Below the pieces are notes generated by a model. It saw only the letters and a program-made list of their open reading frames with translations, had not been told where the DNA came from and searched no databases. From assembly GCA_905200905.1 (NCBI GenBank), contig CAJKMA010000003.1, positions 19,241 to 83,240 on the forward strand: DNA of 64,000 nt, written 5' to 3'. This document shows positions 16,946 to 25,390 of the stretch, in pieces. A program made the position numbers and the translations under genes. Source of the DNA: an uncultured Bacillota bacterium. Its GTDB lineage: Bacteria; Bacillota; Clostridia; Lachnospirales; Lachnospiraceae. Each line of letters opens with the position of its first letter. The first letter of the stretch is position 1.

Positions 16946-18147
16946 AGAAGTACGATTTTACGTCAGTGATTGATAGAAGGGGATGGGATGCCATTGCAGT
17001 GGATTCGGTGTATGAGGAGCCTGGTTTTGGACCAGATGCACCCAAAGAGGGGGTTGATGTAATTCCAATGTGGGTTGCAGATATGAATTTTAAAACTGTT
17101 CCAACCATACAAGAGGCTATGATTGGCAGGATTGAGCATCCTACTTATGGGTACTTTAATCCAAGAAAAGAATATATAGATGCAATTATTTCTTGGCATG
17201 AAAAGAGAAATGGAGTTACAGGAATTTTGCCAGAACACATTGGTTATGAAAATGGTGTGTTAGGTGGTGTACTGAGCGTGTTAAATGTCCTTTGTTCTAA
17301 AGGAGATAAGGTACTTTTACATTCCCCTACCTATATTGGGTTTACATCTTCTTTAGAGAACAGTGGTTACAAAATTATCCACTCTCCGCTGGTTTTAGAT
17401 GAAAATCAGGTGTGGCGTATGGACTTTGAAGATATGGAAAAGAAGATAAAAGAAAATCATATTCATGCTGCTGTTTTTTGCTCTCCTCATAATCCATGTG
17501 GGCGTGTTTGGGAACGCTGGGAAATTGAAAAAGCTATGGAAATTTATAAAAAGTATGATGTATTTGTTGTTTCAGATGAAATCTGGTCAGATTTAATTTT
17601 AGAAGGAAAACATATACCGACCCAATCTATTTCAGAGGATGCCAGAAATCGTACAGCTGCTATGTATGCCCCTTCCAAAACATTTAACTTGGCAGGTCTG
17701 GTAGGTTCTTATCATATTATTTATAATTCATGGCTTCGTGACAGAGTACAAAAAGAGTCTTCACTTAGCCATTATAATAATATGAATGTGCTGTCCATGT
17801 ATGCTCTTATTGGGGCATATAAAAAAGAAGGGCATGAATGGGTAGATGAGCTTTGCCAGGTACTAAAAGAGAATAGAGACTTTGCATGTGCCTATATTCA
17901 GGAACATTTTGAAGGAGTAGAAGTCTCAAAACCTCAGGGAACATATATGCTGTTTTTAGATTGCCAGAAGTGGTGTGAAAAACATGGAAAAACCATGGAT
18001 GAACTGATAAAAGCCGGTTGGGATGTAGGTGTGGCATGGCAGGATGGAAGAGCCTTTCATGGTCCGAGCCATATCCGCATGAATTTAGCGTTGCCGTTAT
18101 CCAGAGTAAAAGAAGCTTTTGAACGATTGAATCAGTACGTATTCTAA
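16942..18147 (+). CDS. MalY/PatB-family PLP C-S lyase (copy 2)
   Basis: This is a 401-aa paralogue of the enzyme at 6472, about 80% identical by eye. It has the same DFTSVIDRRGWDAIAVDS opening, SPHNPCGRVW, SDEIWSDL and PLP lysine in APSKTFNLAG. It starts with GTG at 16942, overlapping the previous stop, after AGGAGGA. Its codons are clearly more AT-rich than those of copy 1, yet some stretches are identical at the DNA level, for example around 17710-17740 against 7240-7270. It is the last gene of the methyltransferase-hslO-nadE operon. Confidence 0.87.
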   Translation: MKKYDFTSVIDRRGWDAIAVDSVYEEPGFGPDAPKEGVDVIPMWVADMNFKTVPTIQEAMIGRIEHPTYGYFNPRKEYIDAIISWHEKRNGVTGILPEHIGYENGVLGGVLSVLNVLCSKGDKVLLHSPTYIGFTSSLENSGYKIIHSPLVLDENQVWRMDFEDMEKKIKENHIHAAVFCSPHNPCGRVWERWEIEKAMEIYKKYDVFVVSDEIWSDLILEGKHIPTQSISEDARNRTAAMYAPSKTFNLAGLVGSYHIIYNSWLRDRVQKESSLSHYNNMNVLSMYALIGAYKKEGHEWVDELCQVLKENRDFACAYIQEHFEGVEVSKPQGTYMLFLDCQKWCEKHGKTMDELIKAGWDVGVAWQDGRAFHGPSHIRMNLALPLSRVKEAFERLNQYVF

Positions 18148-18159
18148 AAAGAGCAAAAA

Positions 18160-18208
18160 AATAGCATCTGAGAGGGAACTACATAGAGATTCTCTATCAG
18201 ATGCTATT
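18160..18208. terminator. Bidirectional terminator between malY2 and galE
   Basis: A perfect 12-bp stem, AATAGCATCTGA and TCAGATGCTATT, is flanked by A-rich sequence on the left and T-rich on the right. It can stop transcription from both sides. Confidence 0.85.
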
Positions 18209-18221
18209 TTAGTAGATACGT

Positions 18222-19238
18222 TTATTCCTCGTATCCTTTTGGGTTTTGGGACTGCCATCTCCAGGAGTCTTCGCACATTTCTTTAATACCAAATTCTGCC
18301 TTCCAGCCTAATTCTTTTTCCGCTTTTTCAGCGCTGGCGTAGCAGGTGGCAATGTCACCTGGACGACGTGGTTTGATAACATAAGGAACTTTTACACCAG
18401 TGGCAGCTTCAAAGTTTTTCACAATATCTAGGACACTGTAGCCATTTCCAGTACCAAGATTATAAATGTTTAATCCTGCTTTTTCTTCAATTTTTTTCAG
18501 AGCTTTTACATGTCCTTTTGCCAAATCTACAACATGGATATAGTCTCTTACACCAGTCCCGTCTGGAGTATTATAGTCATCTCCAAATACACCTAATTCT
18601 TTTAATTTTCCAACAGCAACCTGTGTGATATATGGCATAAGATTGTTTGGAATACCGTTTGGATTTTCTCCAATAGTGCCGCTTTTGTGAGCACCGATTG
18701 GGTTGAAATATCTTAAAAGAACAACATTCCATTCAGGGTCTGCCTTCTGAATATCTGCAAGAATTTGTTCTAACATAGACTTGGTCCACCCATATGGATT
18801 GGTACACTGACCTTTTGGACAGTCTTCTGTGATTGGAACAAAAGCGGGGTCTCCATAAACTGTAGCAGAAGAAGAAAAAATGATATTTTTTACATTGTGT
18901 TTTCTCATAACATCCACCAGAGTCAGAGTTCCGGCAATGTTGTTTTCATAGTATTCCCAGGGCTTTGCAACAGATTCACCCACTGCTTTTAATCCAGCAA
19001 AATGAATGCAGGAATCAATGGATTCTTTATCAAAAATTGCATTTAAAGCATCGCGATCCAGGATATCAGCTTTGTAAAAAGGAACAGATTTTCCTGTGAT
19101 TTTTTCTACTCGCTCTAATGATTTCTGGCTGGAATTGGAAAGGTTATCTAGTACCACTACATCATAACCTGCATTTTGGAGTTCAATGACAGTGTGACTT
19201 CCAATATAACCTGCACCACCTGTTACTAAAATTGCCAT
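18222..19238 (-). CDS. galE: UDP-glucose 4-epimerase
   Basis: This is a 338-aa short-chain dehydrogenase-type epimerase that interconverts UDP-Glc and UDP-Gal, and in some members UDP-GlcNAc and UDP-GalNAc. NAD binding is shown by VTGGAGYIGSHTV at the N-terminus. The catalytic motif is YGWTK (Tyr-x-x-x-Lys), with upstream Ser in FSSSATVYG. RYFNPIGAHKSG and YNLGTGNGYSVLD are family hallmarks. The ribosome binding site is TAGGAGG. It is the third gene of an operon with a nucleotidyltransferase and a NahK-like kinase, which suggests it serves amino-sugar nucleotides. Confidence 0.93.
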   Translation of the reverse strand: MAILVTGGAGYIGSHTVIELQNAGYDVVVLDNLSNSSQKSLERVEKITGKSVPFYKADILDRDALNAIFDKESIDSCIHFAGLKAVGESVAKPWEYYENNIAGTLTLVDVMRKHNVKNIIFSSSATVYGDPAFVPITEDCPKGQCTNPYGWTKSMLEQILADIQKADPEWNVVLLRYFNPIGAHKSGTIGENPNGIPNNLMPYITQVAVGKLKELGVFGDDYNTPDGTGVRDYIHVVDLAKGHVKALKKIEEKAGLNIYNLGTGNGYSVLDIVKNFEAATGVKVPYVIKPRRPGDIATCYASAEKAEKELGWKAEFGIKEMCEDSWRWQSQNPKGYEE

Positions 19239-19250
19239 AGTTAATACCTC

Positions 19251-20357
19251 CTATTTTGAAAAGCCATATTTTTTCACAATGGCATTCATGGTTTCGAGTT
19301 TTGTTTCCATGTCTTTAACTAGCGTGAACTGGGTTCTGGCACGGTCTAAGTTGTGTCCGTCTCTATGAATTTTAAAATAATGATCCCCTTCCAGATAGTC
19401 AGTAAGGAAGCGCATTCCACATTCATAAGTCATAGTCATGGCACCAATAGGCAGCATTTCTAGTTCTGTATCCGTAAGACTTCCTTGGCATCCTTCGATA
19501 AATCCCTTTGTATATAATTCAAATAATTCCATACTGCAGGAAACTTTGGATAAATCTTTTTCGTCTTCTTCAGCCGTGCTGGCACCGAAACGGATAGAAT
19601 CACCAAAATCATTGACTGCAAGACCGGGCATAACTGTGTCCAGGTCAATGACACAGATCGCTTTTCGGGTTTCATCATCAATCATAATATTGTTTAATTT
19701 GGTATCGTTGTGGGTAACTCGAAGAGGAAGTTTTCCTTCTGCCTGCATATCACACAAAGTATGAGCCAAAGCTTCTCTGTCAAGCACAAATTGAATCTCC
19801 TCCTGAACATCTTTTGCACGCCCCATCACGTCTTCTTCTACGGCTTTTTTAAATTTAGCAAAACGGTCTATAGTATTGTGGAAGTTTACAATAGTTTCAT
19901 GGAGTGTTTGGGCAGGATAATCAGCAAGCAATCCTTGAAAATGTCCAAAAGCAACAGCGCTTTGATAGAAGTCTTCTTTGTTCTGTACCAGGTCATAGGT
20001 AGCTGCACCTTCAATGAAAATATAAGCTCTCCAATAGTTGCCAGTTTGGTCTACAAAGAAATTGTTCCCTTCTTTTGTTGGAACAAGATTCAAGGTTTCT
20101 CTTTCTGGATTTCCTCCTTTTTCCAGGATTTTTTTTCGGAGCCACTTGGTAACACCTGTAACGTTTTCCATTAATTCTTCTGGGTTTAAGAAAATGGTTT
20201 TATTCATTCTCTGTAAAATATATCTTCTTGGTATTCCATTTTCTTCAAAAGTTACGCAAAAGGTGTCATTAATGTGACCGCTTCCGTAGGGAATCCCTTC
20301 CGTATAGGTTCCCTGAAACTGAAATGATTCAATAACTTCTGATCTGATGTCTGCCAT
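19251..20357 (-). CDS. NahK-like N-acetylhexosamine 1-kinase (APH fold)
   Basis: This is a 368-aa aminoglycoside-phosphotransferase-fold kinase. It closely resembles, from memory, bifidobacterial NahK/LnpB, which phosphorylates GlcNAc and GalNAc at C1. Shared segments are PYGSGHINDTF, RYILQRMN, the catalytic loop RVTHNDTKLNNI, the metal-binding VIDLDTVMPG and FGDSIRFGAST. The length is normal. It lies 1 nt after the nucleotidyltransferase stop and 12 nt before galE, so the product HexNAc-1-phosphate could pass straight to UDP-sugar formation. The substrate is inferred from similarity, not shown. Confidence 0.82.
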   Translation of the reverse strand: MADIRSEVIESFQFQGTYTEGIPYGSGHINDTFCVTFEENGIPRRYILQRMNKTIFLNPEELMENVTGVTKWLRKKILEKGGNPERETLNLVPTKEGNNFFVDQTGNYWRAYIFIEGAATYDLVQNKEDFYQSAVAFGHFQGLLADYPAQTLHETIVNFHNTIDRFAKFKKAVEEDVMGRAKDVQEEIQFVLDREALAHTLCDMQAEGKLPLRVTHNDTKLNNIMIDDETRKAICVIDLDTVMPGLAVNDFGDSIRFGASTAEEDEKDLSKVSCSMELFELYTKGFIEGCQGSLTDTELEMLPIGAMTMTYECGMRFLTDYLEGDHYFKIHRDGHNLDRARTQFTLVKDMETKLETMNAIVKKYGFSK

Positions 20358-20358
20358 T

Positions 20359-21285
20359 TTATTTTTCCTCCCACAGTTTCTCAGGATATAGTCCCTGAGC
20401 TTTTAAGTTTTGAATCGCTGCTACTACAACAGGTTTGTCTTCTTTGTAAGTAACACCATACCATTTGTCCAGAGATTTTAAAACTTGAACAGTTGCTTTG
20501 TTTTCTTTTAATAATTCATCTACAACAAAAGGCAGGAAATATTCACATTTTAACGGGTTTTTCTCCAGATTTTCATTTAAAAAGTTGGAAAAACGTGCCT
20601 GTAATTCTTTCAGAATACTTTCTGTAAATCCCCACATATTCATGGAAACTGTGCTTCCTTCTGGGATCGTAACCCAGGTAGAACCGTCATCTTCTGTATA
20701 AGCAGCTCCATTTTCTCGTTTTTCAATGTGGGTTCTCTCGTGAATCTTTTGAAGGTGTCCATCTTCATCTGTGACACAAACACCTCTTGCCACATGGCCG
20801 TTTTCTGTTAAGGTATTTTCCAGAACGTAGCCTACCATGGTATAACGGTATTTTTCATCATCTTCGTGTGTGGTTAAATAATCATAAATCATTTTAAATG
20901 CATGGCTTCCGTAGTAATCGTCTGCATTAATGACTGCAAAAGGAGCGTCAATAGTACCAAGGCAGCTTAAGATAGCATGTCCGGTTCCCCATGGTTTTAC
21001 TCTGCCTTCTGGAACTGCGAAACCTTCTGGAAGATTGTTTAAATCCTGGAATACATATTCTACATGAATGACTTTGCTAAGTCTGTCACCAATCGCTGCT
21101 TTAAAATCTGCTTCGTTTTCTTTTTTAATGATAAAGATTACTTTTTCAAAACCTGCTTTTACTGCATCATAGATGGAAAAATCCATAATAATATGTCCCT
21201 GATTATCCACAGGGTCAATCTGTTTCAGGCCCCCATAGCGGCTGCCCATACCTGCTGCCATTACTACTAATACTGGTTTTTTCAT
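20359..21285 (-). CDS. Sugar-1-phosphate nucleotidyltransferase
   Basis: This is a 308-aa protein with the nucleotidyltransferase signature VVMAAGMGSRYGGLKQ at the N-terminus and INADDYYG as the metal-binding aspartate loop. It most likely couples UTP, or another NTP, to the sugar-1-phosphate made by the kinase downstream. It is the first gene of the operon, with AGGAGGAG before the ATG. It is divergent from an AraC regulator. It differs from standard GalU and GlmU in its flanking motifs, so sugar specificity is open. Confidence 0.82.
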   Translation of the reverse strand: MKKPVLVVMAAGMGSRYGGLKQIDPVDNQGHIIMDFSIYDAVKAGFEKVIFIIKKENEADFKAAIGDRLSKVIHVEYVFQDLNNLPEGFAVPEGRVKPWGTGHAILSCLGTIDAPFAVINADDYYGSHAFKMIYDYLTTHEDDEKYRYTMVGYVLENTLTENGHVARGVCVTDEDGHLQKIHERTHIEKRENGAAYTEDDGSTWVTIPEGSTVSMNMWGFTESILKELQARFSNFLNENLEKNPLKCEYFLPFVVDELLKENKATVQVLKSLDKWYGVTYKEDKPVVVAAIQNLKAQGLYPEKLWEEK

Positions 21286-21500
21286 GTGAAACTCCTCCTG
21301 TGCTTATTTGATTTTCTTACACTGTTTGTATGTCTTTATTTTAGCAAAAAAGAGCAGAGATTCCTTTGCACAAAATTTCAAAGTTTTGGCACTTTCTATT
21401 ATTTTTTAGATGTTGTTTTTTTGTTTCAAAGATAGATTTTTTAAAAAATTTTCAGTATAATAAAGATAGTTTATTTTAACATCCTTTAGGAGGCTTTTTT

Positions 21501-22394
21501 ATGGCTTTTAAAAGCTTAGAATTATCGGAAATAATAGAGATTCAAAAAATTGTGACAATCCATTATTTTGAATATATGAGTGATTATAGTTTCCCTGGAG
21601 AGAGACATGATTTTTGGGAGTTTTTATGTGTAGATAAGGGAGAGGTGGATATCATTGCAGAAAACACACCTTATACATTGCGAAAAGGGCAGATTGTCTT
21701 TCACAAGCCAAATGAATTTCATACAGTGAAGGCCAACGGGAAAATTGCTCCAAATCTGGTGGTGGTTTCTTTTGAGTGTAACTCTCCATATATGAAATAT
21801 TTTGAAAATCTGATTACCAGTATTGGAGAGAAAGAGCGCAATCTGATTGCGCAGATTATTTATGAGGCAAAACATTGTATTTTAGGACCATTGGATAATC
21901 CAAATACAACAGAAATGCTTCGAAATCCACAGGCGCCTATTGGGGCGGAGCAGATGATTAAGATTTATCTGGAAAACCTGTTGATTTCTATGATACGACA
22001 GTTAAATACAGGAAATTTGTCATCACCTGCTATAAAATCTATAAAGCAAAAAAATGATGCTATGGTATATGATAAAATTACAACGTATCTGGAGGAACAT
22101 ATTCGAGAACATCTTACCATTGACATCATATGCAGGGAGAATCTGATTGGGCGTTCTCAGCTTCAGAAGTTGTTTAGGGAGCAGCATCAGTGTGGAGTAA
22201 TTGATTATTTTTCCCGCCTGAAAATTGAATGCGCGAAGCAGTTGATTCGGGAAAATCATCATAACTTTACACAGATTTCAGATTTTCTGGGATATACCTC
22301 TATTCATTATTTTTCCAGACAGTTTAAGAAAATTACGGGAATGACACCATCAGAGTATGCATCTTCCATTAAGGCTATATCAGACAGGAGGTAG
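21501..22394 (+). CDS. AraC-family transcriptional regulator
   Basis: This is a 297-aa regulator. The N-terminal cupin part has FPGERHDFWEFLCVDKGEVDII and LRKGQIVFHKPNEFH. The C-terminal part has two helix-turn-helix units ending FLGYTSIHYFSRQFKKITGMTPSEY. It is divergent from the nucleotidyltransferase-kinase-galE operon, which it may control. It is also first in a likely operon with a DUF6483 protein (6 nt gap) and an oxidoreductase. A TATAAT at 21456-21461 may be its -10, although the -35 is poor. The start has TAGGAGG upstream. Confidence 0.87.
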   Translation: MAFKSLELSEIIEIQKIVTIHYFEYMSDYSFPGERHDFWEFLCVDKGEVDIIAENTPYTLRKGQIVFHKPNEFHTVKANGKIAPNLVVVSFECNSPYMKYFENLITSIGEKERNLIAQIIYEAKHCILGPLDNPNTTEMLRNPQAPIGAEQMIKIYLENLLISMIRQLNTGNLSSPAIKSIKQKNDAMVYDKITTYLEEHIREHLTIDIICRENLIGRSQLQKLFREQHQCGVIDYFSRLKIECAKQLIRENHHNFTQISDFLGYTSIHYFSRQFKKITGMTPSEYASSIKAISDRR

Positions 22395-22399
22395 GGGTT

Positions 22400-22783
22400 A
22401 TGGATTATGAACAGGATTATGTTATGCGTATGATTAAAGACCTGGCAAGAGCTTTGGCGCTGCTTATTTTTGGAAAAAAGGATATCCGTTACGAAATTCC
22501 AGAGGAAAAGGAAAGAACGGAAGAGGATAATTTATATGCACGGCTTCTTCAAATGGCAGACAGAGGAGAAATCAATGAGGCAGAGAATATCCTGCTTACA
22601 GAATTCCCAAAAGAATCCTCCAATTATGTTATTATGGCAGCTGATTTTTATCAGCATATTGCAGAATACAGCGATGAATTTCTGGAAGAGCATAATTATA
22701 GCCGAGATGAGATTCTGGAAGGAATGGAAAGTATTGCTCAGGAATATGGAATTTTAGACAAGGATATCAGCATTGAAATTTAG
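22400..22783 (+). CDS. DUF6483-like hypothetical protein
   Basis: A 127-aa soluble, acidic helical protein. It begins MDYEQDYVMRMIKDLARALALLIFGK and contains LYARLLQMADRGEINEAENILL, which resembles a tetratricopeptide-like helical pair. The opening matches the DUF6483 family of Clostridia as I recall it. The function is unknown. It lies 6 nt after the AraC gene and 18 nt before the oxidoreductase. Confidence 0.65.
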   Translation: MDYEQDYVMRMIKDLARALALLIFGKKDIRYEIPEEKERTEEDNLYARLLQMADRGEINEAENILLTEFPKESSNYVIMAADFYQHIAEYSDEFLEEHNYSRDEILEGMESIAQEYGILDKDISIEI

Positions 22784-22801
22784 AAAGGGTGGTTTTAAAA
22801 C

Positions 22802-23788
22802 ATGAAGAAGTTAAGAGTTGGTATTTTAAGTACAGGAAATATTGCCGGTACTATGGCAGAAACTTTAAAAGGAATGGAGGAAGCAGAGCTTTATGCAGTT
22901 GCCTCTCGAAATAAGGGGAAAGCAGAGGAGTTTGCGGCAAAGTTTGGAGTTTTAAAAGCCTATGGTTCCTATGAAGCACTGGCAGCAGATGAGCAGGTGG
23001 ATTTGGTATATGTAGCGACACCTATGTCAAAACACTATGAAAATGTGAAAATGCTGTTGAATTACGGGAGAAATGTACTGTGTGAGAAATCTTTTGCGCT
23101 GAATGAAAAACAGGCAGCAGAAATGTTAGCATTGGCAAAGGAAAAGAAACTGCTTCTTACAGAGGCTATTTGGGTTCGTTATATGCCAATGTGGAAGACT
23201 CTTCGTCAAGTGCTAGATTCCGGTGCCATTGGAAAACCCATGACAGTGACTGCAAATCTTTGTTATCTTATTGATCAAGTACCAAGACTTTTAAAGCCAG
23301 AACTTGGAGGAGGCGCCTTGCTGGATGTAGGAGTTTATGTGATGAATTTTGCGTCACTGGTTTTTGGAGACGAGATTGAGAAAATCACATCTACGGCAGT
23401 TATGACGGAAACTGGAGTGGATGCCCAAAATAGTATTACGCTTACTTATCCAGGAGGGGAAATGGCAGTATTAAATAGTTCCCTGCGTGTGTTGTCGGAT
23501 AGAAAAGGGATTATTTACGGTACAAAGGGCTATGTCATTGTAGAGAATATTAATAATTTTGAATCCATTACGGTGTATAATGAGGAAAGAGAAGTGAAAG
23601 CTGTTTATGAACAGCCAAAACAGATCACAGGGTATGAATATGAAGTTTTGGCATGTAAAAACGCTTTGGAACAGGGACTATTAGAATGTCCGGAAATGCC
23701 TCATAAGGAAACTCTTGAGATTATGAAACAGATGGATGCTGTGCGTGAGCAATGGGGATTACAGTATCCTGAGGAAAAGGAGCTTTAA
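22802..23788 (+). CDS. Gfo/Idh/MocA-family oxidoreductase
   Basis: This is a 328-aa NAD(P)-dependent dehydrogenase of the glucose-fructose oxidoreductase family, usually acting on sugars, inositols or sugar derivatives. The N-terminal Rossmann motif reads VGILSTGNIAGTMAETL. The conserved lysine lies in the CEKSFAL segment (EKP-type motif, here EKS). The C-terminal half carries GGGALLDVGVYVMNF. The replacement of Pro by Ser in the EKP motif is common in dihydrodiol-dehydrogenase-like members. The substrate is not predictable. Confidence 0.83.
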   Translation: MKKLRVGILSTGNIAGTMAETLKGMEEAELYAVASRNKGKAEEFAAKFGVLKAYGSYEALAADEQVDLVYVATPMSKHYENVKMLLNYGRNVLCEKSFALNEKQAAEMLALAKEKKLLLTEAIWVRYMPMWKTLRQVLDSGAIGKPMTVTANLCYLIDQVPRLLKPELGGGALLDVGVYVMNFASLVFGDEIEKITSTAVMTETGVDAQNSITLTYPGGEMAVLNSSLRVLSDRKGIIYGTKGYVIVENINNFESITVYNEEREVKAVYEQPKQITGYEYEVLACKNALEQGLLECPEMPHKETLEIMKQMDAVREQWGLQYPEEKEL

Positions 23789-23808
23789 GAAGATAAAACT
23801 ATTAAGAT

Positions 23809-23848
23809 AAAGAAATCGCCTAGATTTTATACACTAGGCGATTTCTTT
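23809..23848. terminator. Bidirectional terminator between oxidoreductase and decarboxylase
   Basis: A perfect 14-bp stem, AAAGAAATCGCCTA and TAGGCGATTTCTTT, has a 12-nt loop and serves both converging genes. Confidence 0.88.
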
Positions 23849-23857
23849 ATAAAACAC

Positions 23858-25282
23858 TTATTTTACAAGTATATTCTTTTTGATTTCCTCCAACCGTTCT
23901 ATAGTATCCAAAATATCTTTTTCTGTGGTTTCAGGATTAATGGTACACATGCGAAGCACTTTTTTTCCTTTTAATTCAGTAGTATAAATTTGAGCAAATC
24001 CACTGTCAGTAAGTGTTTTTGCAATTTCCTGATTAAGAATTGCTAATTGAGATTCTGACATGTGTGGGTCTGGCACGCTGCGGAAGTTTACAATACCGAA
24101 ATGTGCGTGGGAGATGATTTCCCAATCTGATTTTTCAGCCACTGATTTTTCAGCCAACTGTGCCATAGCACAGCCATGATCTATGATTTCTTCTAATTTT
24201 TCGGTACCCATAGTCTGTATCGTGAGCCACAGTTTCAGGCTTCTTGCAGGGCGGGTAAGTTCTGGCCCTAAATCCCAGAATTCAATGCTGCCTTCGGAAG
24301 ACTCCGCGTCTTTTAAGTATTCCGGATGTGCTGAGAAGCTGTGAATTAGGGTAGATTGATTACGTACCAGCACCATACTGCATCCATAAGTCTGCAGCAG
24401 CCATTTGTGGGCGTCCCAACTAATACTGTCAGAGGCTTCTATTCCTTCCAGATCTTTTCTGCATGTTTGAGACAGCAGGGCAGAAGCACCGAAAGCTCCG
24501 TCTACATGCATCCATAAACCATATTTTTGACATAGTTTGGAAATTTTTTTAAGAGGGTCGACACTTCCAGTGTTGGTGGTTCCAGCAGAGGCAATAACAG
24601 CAAAGGGTTTTTTGCCTTGTTTTAAGTCCTGTTCTACTGCAGTTTCCAAGGTATTCATATCCAGACGAAAAGCAGAGTCGGAAGGAAGAATGCGGATTTG
24701 TTCTTTGCAAAATCCAATGATGAGCAGACCTTTGGTTACAGAGGAGTGAGTCTGATCAGAAACGTATACCACTGCTTTGCTTCGTTGTTCATAGGTGAGT
24801 TTAGCATCTCTTGCAGCGGTAAGGGCGGTTAAATTGGCAATGGAGCCGCCGGAGACAAAAAGTCCCCCTGCTTCTTTGGGGTAGCCGGCTAAATCACACA
24901 TCCAGCGAATTAGTTTTTTTTCTACCAGATAAGGGGCGGGTCCATTAACCTGGCAGCTGGCATGAAGATTATAGGCATTGCTCATGACATCTCCCATCCA
25001 AGAGAGCATAGAAGCTGTGGATGGAATACAGGAAAAACTTCTAGGATGCTGTGCCAAGATGGTGTGAGAGTAAAGCTCTCCAAGCATTTCTTCATATACA
25101 TCTGATATCTCACGTCCCTTAGATGGAATTTCCTGTTTTTGGATGTGTTCCAGAATTTCTTTAGGGGTCTGAGGACAGACAGGGTAAGAGTCCAGTTTAT
25201 TATAAAAATCAACTGTGCGTTGAACAAAAGCGTTCATTAAAGCACCGATTTGTTGATTTTGTTCTTTCGTTTTCGTATCCAT
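23858..25282 (-). CDS. Aromatic L-amino acid decarboxylase (group II, PLP), tryptophan-decarboxylase-like
   Basis: This is a 474-aa group II PLP decarboxylase. The cofactor lysine is K293 in SWDAHKWLLQTYG. Other landmarks are FVSGGSIANLTALTAAR, VSDQTHSSVTKG, HVDGAFGAS and LTRPARSLKLWLT. Many of these segments match, from memory, the tryptophan decarboxylase described from Ruminococcus gnavus, so tryptamine or phenethylamine production is plausible. Preference for Trp, Phe or Tyr cannot be told by eye. The ribosome binding site is AAGGAGG. It is divergent from a LysR regulator. Confidence 0.85.
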   Translation of the reverse strand: MDTKTKEQNQQIGALMNAFVQRTVDFYNKLDSYPVCPQTPKEILEHIQKQEIPSKGREISDVYEEMLGELYSHTILAQHPRSFSCIPSTASMLSWMGDVMSNAYNLHASCQVNGPAPYLVEKKLIRWMCDLAGYPKEAGGLFVSGGSIANLTALTAARDAKLTYEQRSKAVVYVSDQTHSSVTKGLLIIGFCKEQIRILPSDSAFRLDMNTLETAVEQDLKQGKKPFAVIASAGTTNTGSVDPLKKISKLCQKYGLWMHVDGAFGASALLSQTCRKDLEGIEASDSISWDAHKWLLQTYGCSMVLVRNQSTLIHSFSAHPEYLKDAESSEGSIEFWDLGPELTRPARSLKLWLTIQTMGTEKLEEIIDHGCAMAQLAEKSVAEKSDWEIISHAHFGIVNFRSVPDPHMSESQLAILNQEIAKTLTDSGFAQIYTTELKGKKVLRMCTINPETTEKDILDTIERLEEIKKNILVK

Positions 25283-25362
25283 AAATAGCCTCCTTGACTT
25301 TCGTTCTTACTCATGCTACCATGAAATCTATTATTTGTAAAATTCATCAAATTTATAAATGT

Positions 25363-25379
25363 ATTCAAAAATTTTGAAT
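25363..25379. promoter_or_regulatory. Palindrome in the decarboxylase/LysR divergent region
   Basis: ATTCAAAA-A-TTTTGAAT is a perfect 8-1-8 palindrome ending 11 nt before the lysR ATG. It is a candidate site for autoregulation and control of the decarboxylase. Confidence 0.5.
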
Positions 25380-25390
25380 GGGGAGTGTGT

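Noticed and set aside
19438..20277. Three plus-strand frames (79-154 aa) opposite the NahK-like kinase.
   Set aside because: They are antisense shadows of a well-supported kinase gene.
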